This document shows, in pieces, positions 29,371-41,347 of a DNA stretch of 55,603 bases. The position numbers and the translations under genes are program-made. The DNA is taken from contig JAAPAO010000192.1 in the NCBI GenBank assembly GCA_013115145.1, forward strand, positions 1-55,603. Direction: 5' to 3'. The DNA is from Perkinsus chesapeaki (Eukaryota; Perkinsozoa; Perkinsida; Perkinsidae). Below the pieces are notes generated by a model, which saw only the letters and a program-made list of their open reading frames with translations, searched no databases and was not told the origin of the DNA. Every line of letters begins with the position of its first letter. Positions within the stretch are counted from its first letter, which is position 1.

Positions 29371-30048
29371 AAAAGTAGAAACTTGGATTGAAGACTGGGA
29401 GTATTCAGTGGAAAGGAGTACGAGAACTCATTCTGGAGCTCAGAGCTCCGAGCTCTATATTCCCTAGGGGAACCTTTCTCCGAGTCAACCATGGAGTGGC
29501 ATCGTGAGACTAAGAGCCAGTTTTATAGGATGACTGCAGCTCTACAGTTATCAAGTGTTCGAAAGTTCCTGTTATCAAAAACATTGACTACTCGTTCGGA
29601 AGACTGATTGCTGCCAATTTTCGAGACAAAACGGCGCTCCTGAATTTGCCTATTATTTCATAGCATCGTCACGTTATCATATAACGGTTATATACGATTA
29701 ATGTACCAGGCTCAAGCCAGCGGAGTCTTTCGACGCCAGTGAGCAGGTTACATCGACCTGGCCGAGGAAATCTGGCTCGATATTGGTGTTTGGTAGTCGG
29801 CTCGCTGGAAGGATAGCCTTTCGAGTTTCTCGATGCTAGATAATGTAGCACCCCTAGGAATGATTCCGCAATCCCAGAGAGACTAGTAGAAAGCCGCTCC
29901 TACCGACTCGGTAGTACCGAGATGTCTCTGTAGACTGCAGGCTTTAGTATAGAGTTAACGCCATAGATGTCCTGGAGCATAACAGCTACAAGGAAGCTTC
30001 ATGGAAACACCTTCAAACCTCCGTGCTCCACTCCATCCTTTGGCGGGG

Positions 30049-30071
30049 CAGTCACTGCCCGGCAGTGACTG
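30049..30071. repeat. 23-bp perfect palindrome, 11-base arms, one central base
   Basis: cagtcactgcc and ggcagtgactg flank a single c at 30060. Confidence 0.95.
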
Positions 30072-30349
30072 AGATAAGTCGTTTAGCAAATGGTGAGCAT
30101 GCCATCACGCGGAGACTTATAATTATGGTGCATTGTTCACGGTGATATCATAACAGTTCAATTCTGAATTGACAATTCATTGGACCATGTCAAATGGCGC
30201 GCGCGGAGGGAAGATCAACGCATGCGTGCAACCGAAACATAGCTCAGCGCAATCGTCCTCTCGCTGTTTCCGATGTCGCCAGCCCCAGTATATCGCCTAG
30301 ACCCCCGGTCTAGTGGCAGAAAAGCGTTTGGGGCGTCCCTCGATCAGAG

Positions 30350-33300
30350 GAGTTAGTGGTGCGGTACTACCGCAGCGGTTGCATGATGCTAGTGGCATCC
30401 TTTTGCAAGCCGCCAAGGAGGGCTATTAGCCCTGGGCTAAGCTACTTGCATCACTTTTGCTTGCCCGGTTTGAGCCCGTGCCCTGAAGGCACCTACGGGC
30501 GGCCCACTGTGGGCCTCACACATGCTCTCGAGGTTGTTCAATCCTTTGGATTGCCCCTCTGGAGCTGCACTTCCGCGACATACGCCTTGGTTGAGAATTT
30601 CTCATCCGAGTGTGCTTGTCCGGTTAGTGCTCATTTTCCAATTATGTCCGCTTCCTCTTCATCAACTGCGGCCGCTTACTTCCTCAGTATCTCCTTCGAC
30701 GACACACCTGACGACACCGCCGCTGTTCCAAAGCTTTAACAAGCCCTCAGCTCCACAAGTACCACTTCTGCTGCTGCTCTTTCTGAGCTGAGACAGACTC
30801 GAGCGAGGCTCTCTGCCAATACCTGGCTGAAGCGGAAGCCTATCCGGAGCTCCACCTTCTCAAGAGCGACAAGCAGGCCTCAGCGCTAGTCACGGCACAG
30901 TATCAACTCCTCGGCCGGTCCGCCAGTACCCGGGCAATGTCCGCGGTTTCAAACAGTCACAGGCGGAGTTGATGCGGCCCGATTTGCGACTCTCTCCCAG
31001 TCACTTTAGGGCGGCATCCCACCATCAGTTCTGGCGCCGTCTCAGCGACTACTTCGTGGTCTTAAAGACGATGTCGGGGATGAAGCTCACCCCTCATTAG
31101 ACGACTGCATTCTGCTCCTACCACAATCGCCCCCTTGAGTCTTCCACGCTCCTGCTGCATCCCGACGGTTTGATAACGTGGGCCGGACCTTCAACCGAGC
31201 GCCAGTTTGTGGGTGTTATTCTCGAGTACCACTACCTCTCGTCAAGAATTTTGACTCAAAATTACTCCCCAGCAAAGTTCTGACGCAGCCACAGTCGGCA
31301 ATTCGTCGGCGACTTGACGATGTCACGAGACGTGCCTGGCTCCAACCCCCTCCGGAGTCCCGCTGATAAGGCTCATCAGCTCAGCCTTCCTCAGCGCTCT
31401 TCTTGTGTCTTCAAGCGACGAAGACCTCACAAGCTGCGGGTCGCAGCTGGACAATACGAGGCGTCTGGTGGGCCACGCTTCGCGGCTTGTCAAACACCCC
31501 TAACTGTTTCAAACACTTCAGCGAAAGGAGTATTCGGGACTGCACCTCAGTTAGTCTCTTTCAGTTGGTCGGTGTACCTCATACTTGACGGCAGTACATG
31601 GTCAGTCAAGGACGGACAGCCCCAGGGCTGCACCCTAGCTTCCCTTACCACTTCGGACTTCGAAACATGCGTCCTTATGACTTAATGTGTCAGGCTGACA
31701 CATGTCATGTGTCATTGAAGCTCTACAGGCTCCAAACCCGCCCTACACGCCCGACTAGGACGGTCCTACACTTCCCTTCCTGGGCACGATTCCTTCAATT
31801 CCGCGTACGCTAGTGGGAGCCGTTGTAGCCTTAGCTTCACGTAACTGCTCATCGAGCACTGCTCGCCTCACCCAGCCGAGTGATACCTCGTGGTAGTGAT
31901 CAGTGACAACTGGGCATTCTGGTTGACAACCTTCCAGCAATCCACCGCCATCGATAATATCGAATCCCTTTCCGACAACCCCATTCTCTCGGAGAGGAGC
32001 CCATATCTCTGGATACGTTACTAAAGTCCGACTCTTCAAACTTCACCGGCAGGCTCTTCCGTCGTTCCCTTTACAAGGATGCCTTTGGCCTTTTACACGT
32101 CGACGACTTACTTTGGGTATTTCCTTTACGGTTGTTCACTATCTACAGGCCTCCGCTCCTACCTATTCAGCTGATTATGGGTTTCTCGTTTTCGTACGGA
32201 AGTTCTGCACTTGAATGACGACCGCGTCTCCTCTCACCAGGAGACAACTTTCAGGGGGTCGAATTTGTGCTCTTGGTGTAATCCGAGACAACAGATCGAG
32301 CCTGTGGGGACATCGCAGTGTTCCGACCCTACCGACAGGTGACCTGTTACTAGTTACCTGGGCCAGGCCAACTGACCTGTCACAGACTGTGACTCACAGT
32401 TCATACTGAGAATCTCTTTGCCATAGTACCCTTACAGAAAGGACCAACTAACCCGTGAGCCAATATTGTCTCTCTACGCAGCCTCCATCGGTGCACCTCC
32501 ACAAACTTTCGTCGTCAACTCCCACCGATACACCTCTTCTTCTCAAGGTTTTCAGCGTTGATCTTTCCGGAGGATTCCTCTGAGAGGAAAGTTTCTTCTA
32601 GTGCGGCCTCAACGACGACGAAGCGACGTTTGAAGTTCAAACGTTGATTCGTTCGTCCTTGACTGAAGCTCAACCTTTGAACTATCACATTTTACTCTCC
32701 CCGCTCATGGTCCTTCCCTTCATTCTTTCATATTCGCGGGTCCTCCACCAGACTTACAGATCGATTATGTATCGAGTAGACTGTCGAGGCCCTATTACAA
32801 TCTGCATCGCTGTTTCAGTGATTGCTAGCTTCGCAGGGTTGACAACTTCTCGTCAACTCCGATTTCTTCGATAGTTGTTTGTCCAACTTCTAACCCAACA
32901 ATCTGCGTGACCGGCCCTGCGCAGCTCACAAGGTTCTGCTTTCCCTCCTAGTAGCAGGCTGCTACGACTAGAGAGTACTTTATCCGCCGTGCAGGAGCCG
33001 TCCTGCCATTCAAGCAATCACACGCCTCTAAGAGGCGGCCTCTTCACCGCTATACGACGCTCAGCCGTCTCAACCGTTGAGTTCCACACGTGTTGCATTA
33101 CTCTGCTCTGTGAGACCACGATGCGCAATGTGGTAAATACAGCGCTCTTTTTCATCCCTCTCAACCACTCGCTCTTACGTGCCGTCTCTCGTATGGCCTT
33201 TTCCCGTCAATCGACGAGTTCCAATATTTCCGCCCTTACCTTTTTACTCTTCCCTGGGTCCCTGTCACGGCTGAAACTATTCCTAACCCACACCTTCCCA

Positions 33301-33560
33301 CAACGTTTCCACACTGTGGAGTCCACAGAGTCCTCACGGCCCGTGAGTCACGGGTGAATACTTGGACGTACCACTCAGTCGCCGCCACAGCCCGCGCCTC
33401 TCGGGAGCTGACAGTGTACCGTTTGAGCTCGGGAACGACGACGCTGCTATTCAGCACTTGGTTCGTCCACCCTTAACTCCTCATCAACCTCGGATGGCAG
33501 TACCAAACCTTCTCATGCTATTGCTGCGACACCTGCTCACACACTCTCTCGATTGAGCCA
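30350..33560 (+). mobile_element. Degenerate retroelement with reverse-transcriptase traces (tentative)
   Basis: No long frame survives, but two pieces look like reverse transcriptase. VKDGQPQGCTLAS at about 31608-31646 fits the PQG substrate-binding block that precedes the active site in many retroelement enzymes. LLHVDDLLWVF at 32090-32122 fits the catalytic (Y/F)xDD box. They are in different frames and 480 bp apart, too far for an intact enzyme, so the copy would be broken by indels. Upstream frames (30740-31100) could be gag-like but show no motif. I found no terminal repeats, primer-binding site or integrase block. Boundaries are only the limits of the pyrimidine-rich, frame-broken stretch. 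Confidence 0.35.
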
Positions 33561-34670
33561 CACTACTCGCATTGACAGTCACTCTCCCCCCCCACCGTCT
33601 ATGTGTTGGGAGGGAGTGAGCTCACGATAGCTAGCCAAGATAGCTCACCTACCGTAGCTAGCCATAGCTCGCCATAGACTAGTGGGCGTTGGTTTTGGGA
33701 AGGGACGGGGCACCATCGGCGATGATCCATCGCACGAGTGCTCCTGCCCCTGACCAGCATGTCCCAACGCCCACTACTGTTGAGCAACCGAGCACGGGCC
33801 ATTTGATCAATAGGTAATCCACCGACAGTCTCGTTTCGAAATCAACACTCGGACAGGTATCAATCATTGATAATCAATGACGGATTGTTAAAGATAAGTC
33901 ACAGTGGACATGGAGACCCAGCCGTGTCACAAAGAACGCGCGTGCAATACTGCTTAACCGTCAGGGAGGGAGCGAATAAGAATGGAAAAATCATAGGTGG
34001 GGTGCAAGTGACCGAAGCTCGCCCTGGAGAGAGGCTGCCGGAAGGACATGCCCGGAAGCTCAGGAGCCCTGAGTAAAACCCGGCAGATGTGCCGCACGCG
34101 TACGGCGCATAACTACCCCCTACCATTGTATGGGTTGTCGGAGAAGGACTCCTCTCCTGATGAATAGAAAAAGCTTCACGTTCAGAACCCTAACTCTCCG
34201 ATAGAAGGTCATCCCCTGTGGCAATTGTGTAAGTTCGGTAGGGGGTCCTATAGTACAATACACTTACGTAGTGCGTCGAAGTAGAATCGGGCCCTAATTA
34301 TCCGGGGAGAATCCGGGCGGGCTCCCGTGGCGCGGCCGCTGTACGCAGCGTACAGTACGGCGTACACTGTACGCCTACAGACGCTTCATATTCTACATCG
34401 AACTGCGGCGTGCTCGAAAGCCTTCCACGGCTCAGCAAGCCGGGCTTGGTCCACAAGACCCGCTCGCTAGGTTGCTAGAGAGTTGCCGCGCAACTGATTT
34501 TCTTGGTAGTGCGTGGGGGTTCATGCCCCCACAGAAATCTTCACAGACAACCCCCGGGGTAGTATCGTTCTCGAACTAGAAGTCCATCCTCTTCAACCAC
34601 GTCTGGCATTGAGCTCTATCATGGTGGTTACAACAGCTTTTCTTAATCCACGCTCATTGTTCTCTACCAA

Positions 34671-37101
34671 ATGAAGATCTCCGACCTTATGAAGATCGAG
34701 TTTGGACCTGTCCTGCAGCGATGTACACCTGTTGCTCTCCAGGGAGGACTGCTGCTAGCAACTGCTTATGTGACTACGAGGATGGTTAAGTTGCTCATTG
34801 GAACCAAGAAGCCATTACCATTTCCCGGACCCACGGTAAGATTATAGGATTCGTAAGAGTAGTTAAGCTCCCAGTATCGCTTCTCAGGGTAAGCCAATAT
34901 TGGGTGTAGTGGTAGAACTAGATCCGAGTAACGCTTTAAAGAGTCTGCGTGCCTGGCTGAGTAAGTATGGAGAGACAATTGCTTTCCGGTAAGTAATTTG
35001 TGAATATGTTGGCGAGTAAACCTTATTCTAGTATCTTCTAGTAGAAGATATCTCTCGAAAATTAGTCCAAGCGTGGGAAAGTCTTTAGGCATAAGTATCT
35101 TATATTCGCCAAGACTTTGGTAATCCAGATGTCTGTTAAACATAAAGTTTACACACAGCTCATCAATAGAGGTCTTCTTCCATCTATCACCGATAGTGGG
35201 TGTTGGACTGTCTCTTCAGGGTCTTCACTACACCGTACGTTGTCACCAAGAATCCTGGTACTGTGAGACAGATCCTCAGAGATTCGAGAAAAGAGGTTAT
35301 GATGAGACAAATGAACACAATGAGTTTGCTGCCAAAGCGTGGTACATTCCTAACTGAGGGAGATGCATGGCGCTCAAATAGAAAGAAAGTGGACCCCATT
35401 CTGGCAGAGCCTAATGTTCGAACGATGGTGCCACTCATGAGCCAGATGGCTCGAAGACTTGTAGGCCGTCAAGCACAGCTCAATCCTGGAATTCATTTAT
35501 CTCGAACTGTGGTTGTCAGGCTCATGTGGTGTCAGCTCTGGCCGATGAACATGGTACTGTTCATGATTGGAATCCACATAAACTACTACAACTCGCTGCC
35601 TTGGACTTCACAATGGCATCCAATTTCGGGAGAGATTACAATCTTTTGAGTCCCTTAGGTGAAAATTTGGTGGAGAAATTCTTCGTTTTTCCCTGGTTTA
35701 AACCATTATAGTTTAAAGAATATTGTCAACTTGTCTTGTAGGCTTGTTTTGATATCGCTAGTCTAGCGACGCTAGATCACGACCCCAGTCCTTGGTTTCC
35801 TGGCTTGACGTCACTAATTTCTGGTTAAATGTACTCATTACATGCTTTGCTCTTAGATCCTCACGGCGCTGCTGAACGCGAGGATACTTGGAACGCGAGG
35901 ATTTTTCAAAACTTCTTCGAGGGGTTCGATTTCGTTGTGAAGCATATTCAGATGGCGCCATTGATGAGGAATAGCTTCCCTTTCACACTCAACAAGCATG
36001 TGGCTAAGGTGAGCGAGGAGCCGGCTGAGCTATTTCGATTATTCTTGATACTAGCAAGATTCGGAACTATTAGTTCCGGGATCTACCAGGGTTTTTTGTG
36101 AGTCAATTTTCACTTTTCAGTGTCACTCGTCCATCAAGAGTATGGAGAAATACTGCAGGGACATAATAGATCAACGTCGACGAGAACTGAGGGATGAGAG
36201 CAAGCTGCAGAACACTGTCTTGGACAGAGTGATTGGTATGGAACAGGAAGACCTAGTTTGGAACCTTATCACGTGAGCGTTCCTCCTTTTCATTTCCCAC
36301 CGGATTTGGAAGTTTTGATTAGGTTTAGTCTAAGCGGTGGATCTTCTGTCCCCTCAAATGTGGAATGGTTCCTCTACCTGATGTGTCTCCACCCAGATGC
36401 TCAGGCCACAGCTAGAGCAGAGGTTTATGCTCTAGGAAGACCTCCCGAGGATGATGAAGATGTCAATAAAGTGCCTTATGTTGAAGCTTGCATCCTGGAG
36501 ACTCTTCGCGTGAGATTCACCCGAGAAATTAATTGACTAGACCGGAAGTTCGGATTGGAAGCCGCTTCCAGGAAGCGTACATCGCAGGCCGTCGACTCGC
36601 GAACGCTGCATTCGAACTGCATCCCTCTTGCATCAAGAAATTTTAATGTCAAATTTCAGATGAACAACTCTACCCCTGGTCCAATGCCTTACGTCACCAC
36701 GGTCCCCTACTCCATGGAAGGAAAGACAGTGAGCCCTGGTACAGTCATAATTATGATGACCGGGGAGGCCATGAAAAGTGAGGAATTTGGAGGAAGCGAG
36801 TTCAGGTAAGGTCGCCTGAATGAGTTCATGGAACTGTCATGGTTACAGACCAGAGAATTGGTTCCTTCCAAACAGTAAGGTCATTGATCGTGAAAAGGCT
36901 CTGAAGCATTGGGCATTCACTGGCAGCCCTAGAAGATGTCCCGGACAACATCTTGCAATGAAGGAATGCATCGTATTGGCAGCTACACTCTTAAAATGTT
37001 TCTCGAATCTTCGCTTGACAGAGGGATGTGACGAAGTCGGAGAGACAACTTACATTAATCGTCTTCCGGTCAATCTTCGTATTGATATGACGATCGGGTG
37101 A
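34671..37101 (+). CDS. Cytochrome P450, nine exons
   Basis: Proposed join: 34671..34835, 34888..34988, 35220..35460, 35520..35658, 35857..36008, 36121..36272, 36323..36509, 36660..36805, 36849..37101. Phases agree throughout and the product is 511 residues, normal for a P450. An N-terminal hydrophobic anchor precedes the proline-rich hinge PFPGPT, as in microsomal enzymes. Family blocks include GDAWRSNRKKVDP (helix C, WRxxR), FGRDYNLL, the K-helix ETLR (ExxR), PENWFLP (PERF-like) and FTGSPRRCPGQ with the heme-ligand Cys. Two departures: the I-helix reads SGGSSVPSN where (A/G)Gx(D/E)T is usual, so the acid/alcohol pair for proton delivery is missing, and the heme loop has Ser in place of the usual Gly at its fourth position. 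It may use an unusual substrate or catalyse isomerisation rather than oxygen insertion. CYP family not assignable by eye. Confidence 0.85.
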
Positions 37102-38754
37102 ATATGGTCCCCTTATATTTGATTACAGTCCTAATTATATGACATTCATGGCCTCTTGATTTCGAGACCTAACATATTCGATGATCTTTTTTCGTGGACA
37201 AGTCTGACTTGAAGATCCCATATGGGTCACTTCACACATCAAATCAGAGTTTTGTTATTGTCCCTACCTTCAATCTCTTCTATCTCACATCAATCTTATC
37301 TGGTTGTATTTCGTGTGGCATGAGAACAGTGATAACTTAGCCAAGCTTAGGTTGGCAACCCATCTCATTTTACGGACGCAGAAGCTTCCCCATCAGGCTA
37401 CACCGTGACGGTGTAATAGTCTTGAATAATAAGAAGCTACGGGGATCAAACTTGAGCTACGGGGATCTAGATAAGCGCGGTCGTGCCAAAATAGAATGCA
37501 TATCGCCAAACTTTTAGCTGATTTTCAGGTCCTGATATCTTCAGTTTACCTGAGTCCTTCCTCCTGGGCGGTTAGGTGTCGCTAGCCAGGGCAAGGCAGG
37601 GCTTCTAATATCGTGGTACTAAGCCCTCAGCGTGTCAGACGATCGGCTGCAAACTGAACTGAACTTGAACTATGCTAGCTGTGCCAACTAAGCTGGCGGA
37701 GCCGAGAATAGCTTGGTGGGGAGACGCTTCACCAGGGAGGGCGGGGGGGGCAAAAATTAACTAATTCATTGGACTACAATTCACTAAGTAAACTGCACGG
37801 ATGAACACTCAGGAATCCTGAGTCAGGATTCACTGGGCGTGCTATCGCTGGACTCGCTCGCCCACCTATCACAGCCGAAAGAATCATCCGCATCGCGCCG
37901 GGAGTCGTACCGAGTAAACTTGGTCAGCTAAGTCAACCCTCATTACACATTCACTTCTCATTTTCGGATGTGGCACTAACATTTTTCCCTGTATGCTCAT
38001 CAAATAAGCATCGGATAAAGGTGTCGAAAAAACATCAAACTGATGGAATTCACTTTTTGGGAGGTATCTCACGCTCATTTGTTTCATTGAAGCAAACGTG
38101 GCTCCGACAGCAGCATCAGCGGTCCTATCATTAACAGACTATCAAGCACTCGTCTTTCGCCCATTGTTTAGCAGTCTTAAATTGATACCCGCTGGTTAAA
38201 TTCTACACGGAATCCCTCCCTAGTAGGGAGCCTCCGCCAACATGTCGCCCGTAGCAAGACATGTGCTCGTACTACGAGACTCGTAGGAAGTTGAATGTTG
38301 GCCGATCGACGGGAATTTCCTGAAGCACATACAGTCATTTACAGGAATTATTACTTTTTACATACGGCCACTCTACCCTCCCACGCTAGAGATCATCCAC
38401 TGAACAGCATTCCTGTTACACCAACAGTAATATGATCACTACTTTGAAAACCGCTTGGCACTCCAAAAAGTATAGCACTACGACTCTTAAGTATACGAGA
38501 TCCCCTCCGGGGTCCCCTCGATAGTGCTACTTTCAATTTAGAATTCGTGCCATCCTGGCGGGGCAATATAAATCACGGTTTCTTAAAACAGTGAACTTCT
38601 CCAGCTAGAACGACTCTAGTAGAACCAATCGGGGAGGCACCTTGGTTTTGACGGCCCTCTCGAAGATGCCACATCAAACGTTTGATTAAATATACTCTAA
38701 TTGACTTGAAAAAAGAGATCTAATCAAACAGAAACTTCAATGACATGCCACACA
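37102..38754. other. Intergenic region, no supported gene
   Basis: About 1.65 kb with no convincing frame. It contains the 19-bp palindrome 37813-37831 (nine-base arms, one central base) and a run of eight G near 37744. Confidence 0.5.
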
Positions 38755-39652
38755 TCAGTAGTCTTGCACTAAAGCCTCATCAACTAGTTTCTCTCGACGG
38801 AGCTCTTCTGCCTTGCTGTACGCCTCGTACCGAGAAAGCTGCAAAGACAACGTCAATACCAACGACAAAAGCTGAGAGGACTTACGTCCTTCCTGATGAG
38901 CTTCTTTCCCATATGCAATCGCTTCTTCCTGTAAGGACGCATATCCTTAATGCACTTCAACACCGGCGCAGGTAGCTTGGTAATACCGTAGTTGTCATCG
39001 AAGAAATGGCTTGTATGGATCACACCTAAATGCTTTAATGCTGCAGTATAGGGCTTCCACTAAAAGCACCGGAAGGTTCCCGACCATCAAAATTGGAAAT
39101 ATTTGCGTATCGCCAATCTAGGGAGCTGGCTATATCGACTGTGCCATTGATCGTTTTGCAATTCTGTCACCAAAGCAAGGGCATAATATTTCCTTCAACC
39201 TTGATAAGAGTTTGAGCTCTCTCTGGCACCATATTCGAGGTTACCTGATTTATTGTGTTGTTGTTCAACCCATTTCCTGAAGTATGATAAAGCGTTTACA
39301 TCACCCCCGAGCTCTCCTTGGGCGAACTTCTCTCGTACCTGTTGAAGTCGATTCTACGTAGTTCAAAGAACGAAGCAATCTTTCTAGATAGACGTAGTCA
39401 AATACTTGCTATGCGGATGCTGGCTTGCTCAGGACATAGAATTATTGCCAATCAACAGGCTAATCGAGTTGCAACTGCGTTCGACGTTACCCGAATCCAG
39501 CCTTTAAGGAAGAGGTCATCCGCCACCTTCCATATCTCCTTCTCAAAAGGTGCGGCAGTGAATCCAAACTCATCCGGCGGGAACTTACCAGTGATTTCAA
39601 ACCTGAATAATAACAAATAAGGTGGCAAAAGTACGTGCTTGGGGATGTTCAA
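38755..39652 (-). CDS. Multi-exon gene of unknown function, partly resolved
   Basis: Four exons are well supported on the complement. 39602..39491 reads FEITGKFPPDEFGFTAAPFE and ends with donor gtaacg. 39353..39245 reads NRLQQVREKFAQGELGGDVN, then YFRKWVEQQHNKS. 39059..38886 is opened by acceptor gcttttag, reads WKPYTAALKHLGVIHTSHFF, then NYGITKLPAPVLKCIKDM, and ends at donor gtaagt. 38838..38755 reads LSRYEAYSKAEELRREKL to the stop TGA. The first joins the second, and the third the fourth, in phase 0. Between 39244 and 39060 several frames look coding (for example LQNDQWHSRYSQLPRLAI and SLDWRYANISNFDGREPS), so one or two exons remain unsolved. The start codon is unsettled. The protein is small, soluble and charged; I do not recognise it. 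Confidence 0.55.
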
Positions 39653-39932
39653 TCTTTATGAACTACTTCATGATGCAACAACACACTGAAACCTGTGGCT
39701 AATGACTGTGTATCATCGCAAGTGTTACTGTCAAAGGCTCTGTTGTATCCCCACGACGAACAGTAGATTTGATTTTTGAATGTAACACGTAATTATACTG
39801 TGGGCCAAGCCGCCCGCCACCGTCCGAGCGTACCTGTATTTTCCGAGCATTTCATGCATGTCATCTTCGGTGTAATCTGTCTTGATCTGTGGTCTCGGCT
39901 CCGGTTTACGATATCTCCGATTGGACTAAAAT

Positions 39933-40004
39933 ACCAGAGGCGGGGATCGAACCCGCGACCTTCTGCGTGTAAGGCAGACGTCATAACCGCTAGACTACCC
40001 CGGC
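39933..40004 (-). tRNA. tRNA-Val (anticodon TAC)
   Basis: The minus strand gives a 72-nt cloverleaf. The acceptor stem is GCCGGGG with CTCTGGT (all seven pairs, three as G-U), the D arm contains AGTCTAGCGGTTATGAC, and the anticodon stem TCTGC/GCAGA encloses loop CTTACAC, giving TAC. The T arm is GCGGG-TTCGATC-CCCGC. TTTT follows directly downstream. No intron. Confidence 0.95.
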
Positions 40005-41347
40005 TTGAAGAGACTGGACCTACCGTTGGAGGCTTCATATAAGGGTCATATCTCTTCCCATAAAATGGTATGCCTTTCACCGTTTTACATCGTTCCATCG
40101 GATATGACAATAAATTCTTGCCTACAAAAACAAACTCCGAAACCCTCACACGTATTTTCCACCCGGCGGAGCTCCCCAACTCCTCAGCTCTTAGATGTAA
40201 ATGTATAAGCGAACAGCGTGCAAGACCGTTCTATGATACGTTGAACATTACGAAGCCCCACGAGCTAGACCTTCCCACGCAGCCAGTGGCACTTTAGCGT
40301 GCTTAACGATCGGCTCTTCCTTAAATACTCAATCCAAAACTTATATATTTTATAATAAAAAAATGAGTTGTAACAATAGTTCATATCGATATAATAAGAT
40401 TTATGCCAGCAATTGAATCCATATACTGTATAGTATTGCTAATAATCGATTTTCATCGAACACAATCTCAACCAGTAATAACTCTTCGAAGACTCAGCAG
40501 TCCAGTCGAGGAAGAGCTCACCCCCCCCCCCCGAGCACGCCTCACCTGGCTTGTAGTCGGGGCAAGGTCTTCGAGTGATGGCCAGTTGCTCATCCACCTT
40601 GGTTTTGGCGTAATTGTGAACAAATCGTATTCTAGACCATCTCAACATTGAGGAAATAAAAATACAATGGCAACTGTCTAATTGTACGCCACCAACTGTC
40701 TAATTGTACGCCGTTATCTACCCCTTACTCCGTACCTCTTAGAGCGCCATTTCTGGGGCATAGTCAATTTGTCAAGCTTTGGAACGGTTCAACCGAGCCA
40801 TCTCCTCGCATGGTGATCAGCTCTATACTCGAGAGCAACCCACACGGCAGTGACTCCTATGCGACCTCCAGTCAACTACTATTTGTTTTCCGCAATACTA
40901 ACAGTGAGAGATTCCAATCCGACGCAAACAATAGCCTTGATAATGGCGCCCACATTACACTCAACTCAACCAAACACCCTCCATAACAACTACAACAGAC
41001 TCACAAAGCTCATGCGACGACAAAACAATCTCCTATCCTCCAGCTCCTTTCGCTGTTCACTTTCCTTACATAGAGTCAGAGGGGTTAGCAGGAGATATTC
41101 ACAATTTGGAAAAGGGAATCTAGGTTGGACATGTGCCGAGATGGAGAATAAAATGCATTCTGATTTCTGCGCCCTCGAAGGAAGGCCTTCGGTCTGCACC
41201 ATCCACCCCCCGAATACCGCAGTACCTTCGCTCGATTCTTAACTTAGCTCGTACCCGCCCATCCGAGCATTCTGTGAACAAGGACACAGGTGCCTGCCAG
41301 CCTTCCCTTACCATCAACGAACAACAACTAGCCAGCCGTTGATCCGT
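40005..41347. other. Intergenic region, no supported gene
   Basis: Contains a run of twelve C (about 40521-40532) and several frames of up to 130 codons without motifs, including plus 40946-41242. I do not call any of them. Confidence 0.4.

Larger units (their letters stand above)
29371..34670. other. Long region without intact genes; degenerate retroelement and palindromes
   Basis: About 5.3 kb between the taxilin and P450 genes. The middle (30.3-33.6 kb) contains traces of a reverse transcriptase (separate entry). Many one-base-centre palindromes lie here: 29435-29449, 29900-29914, 29907-29921, 30049-30071, 30158-30172, 30165-30179, 30426-30440, 30501-30515, 31696-31714, 32379-32393, 32386-32400, 33023-33037, 33314-33328, 33333-33347, 33340-33354, 33864-33880, 34339-34355 and 34359-34375. 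Confidence 0.5.

Noticed and set aside
40850-41242. 130-codon plus-strand frame (ATG at 40946 is an alternative start)
   Set aside because: No domain, no splice context, and composition like the surrounding non-coding DNA.
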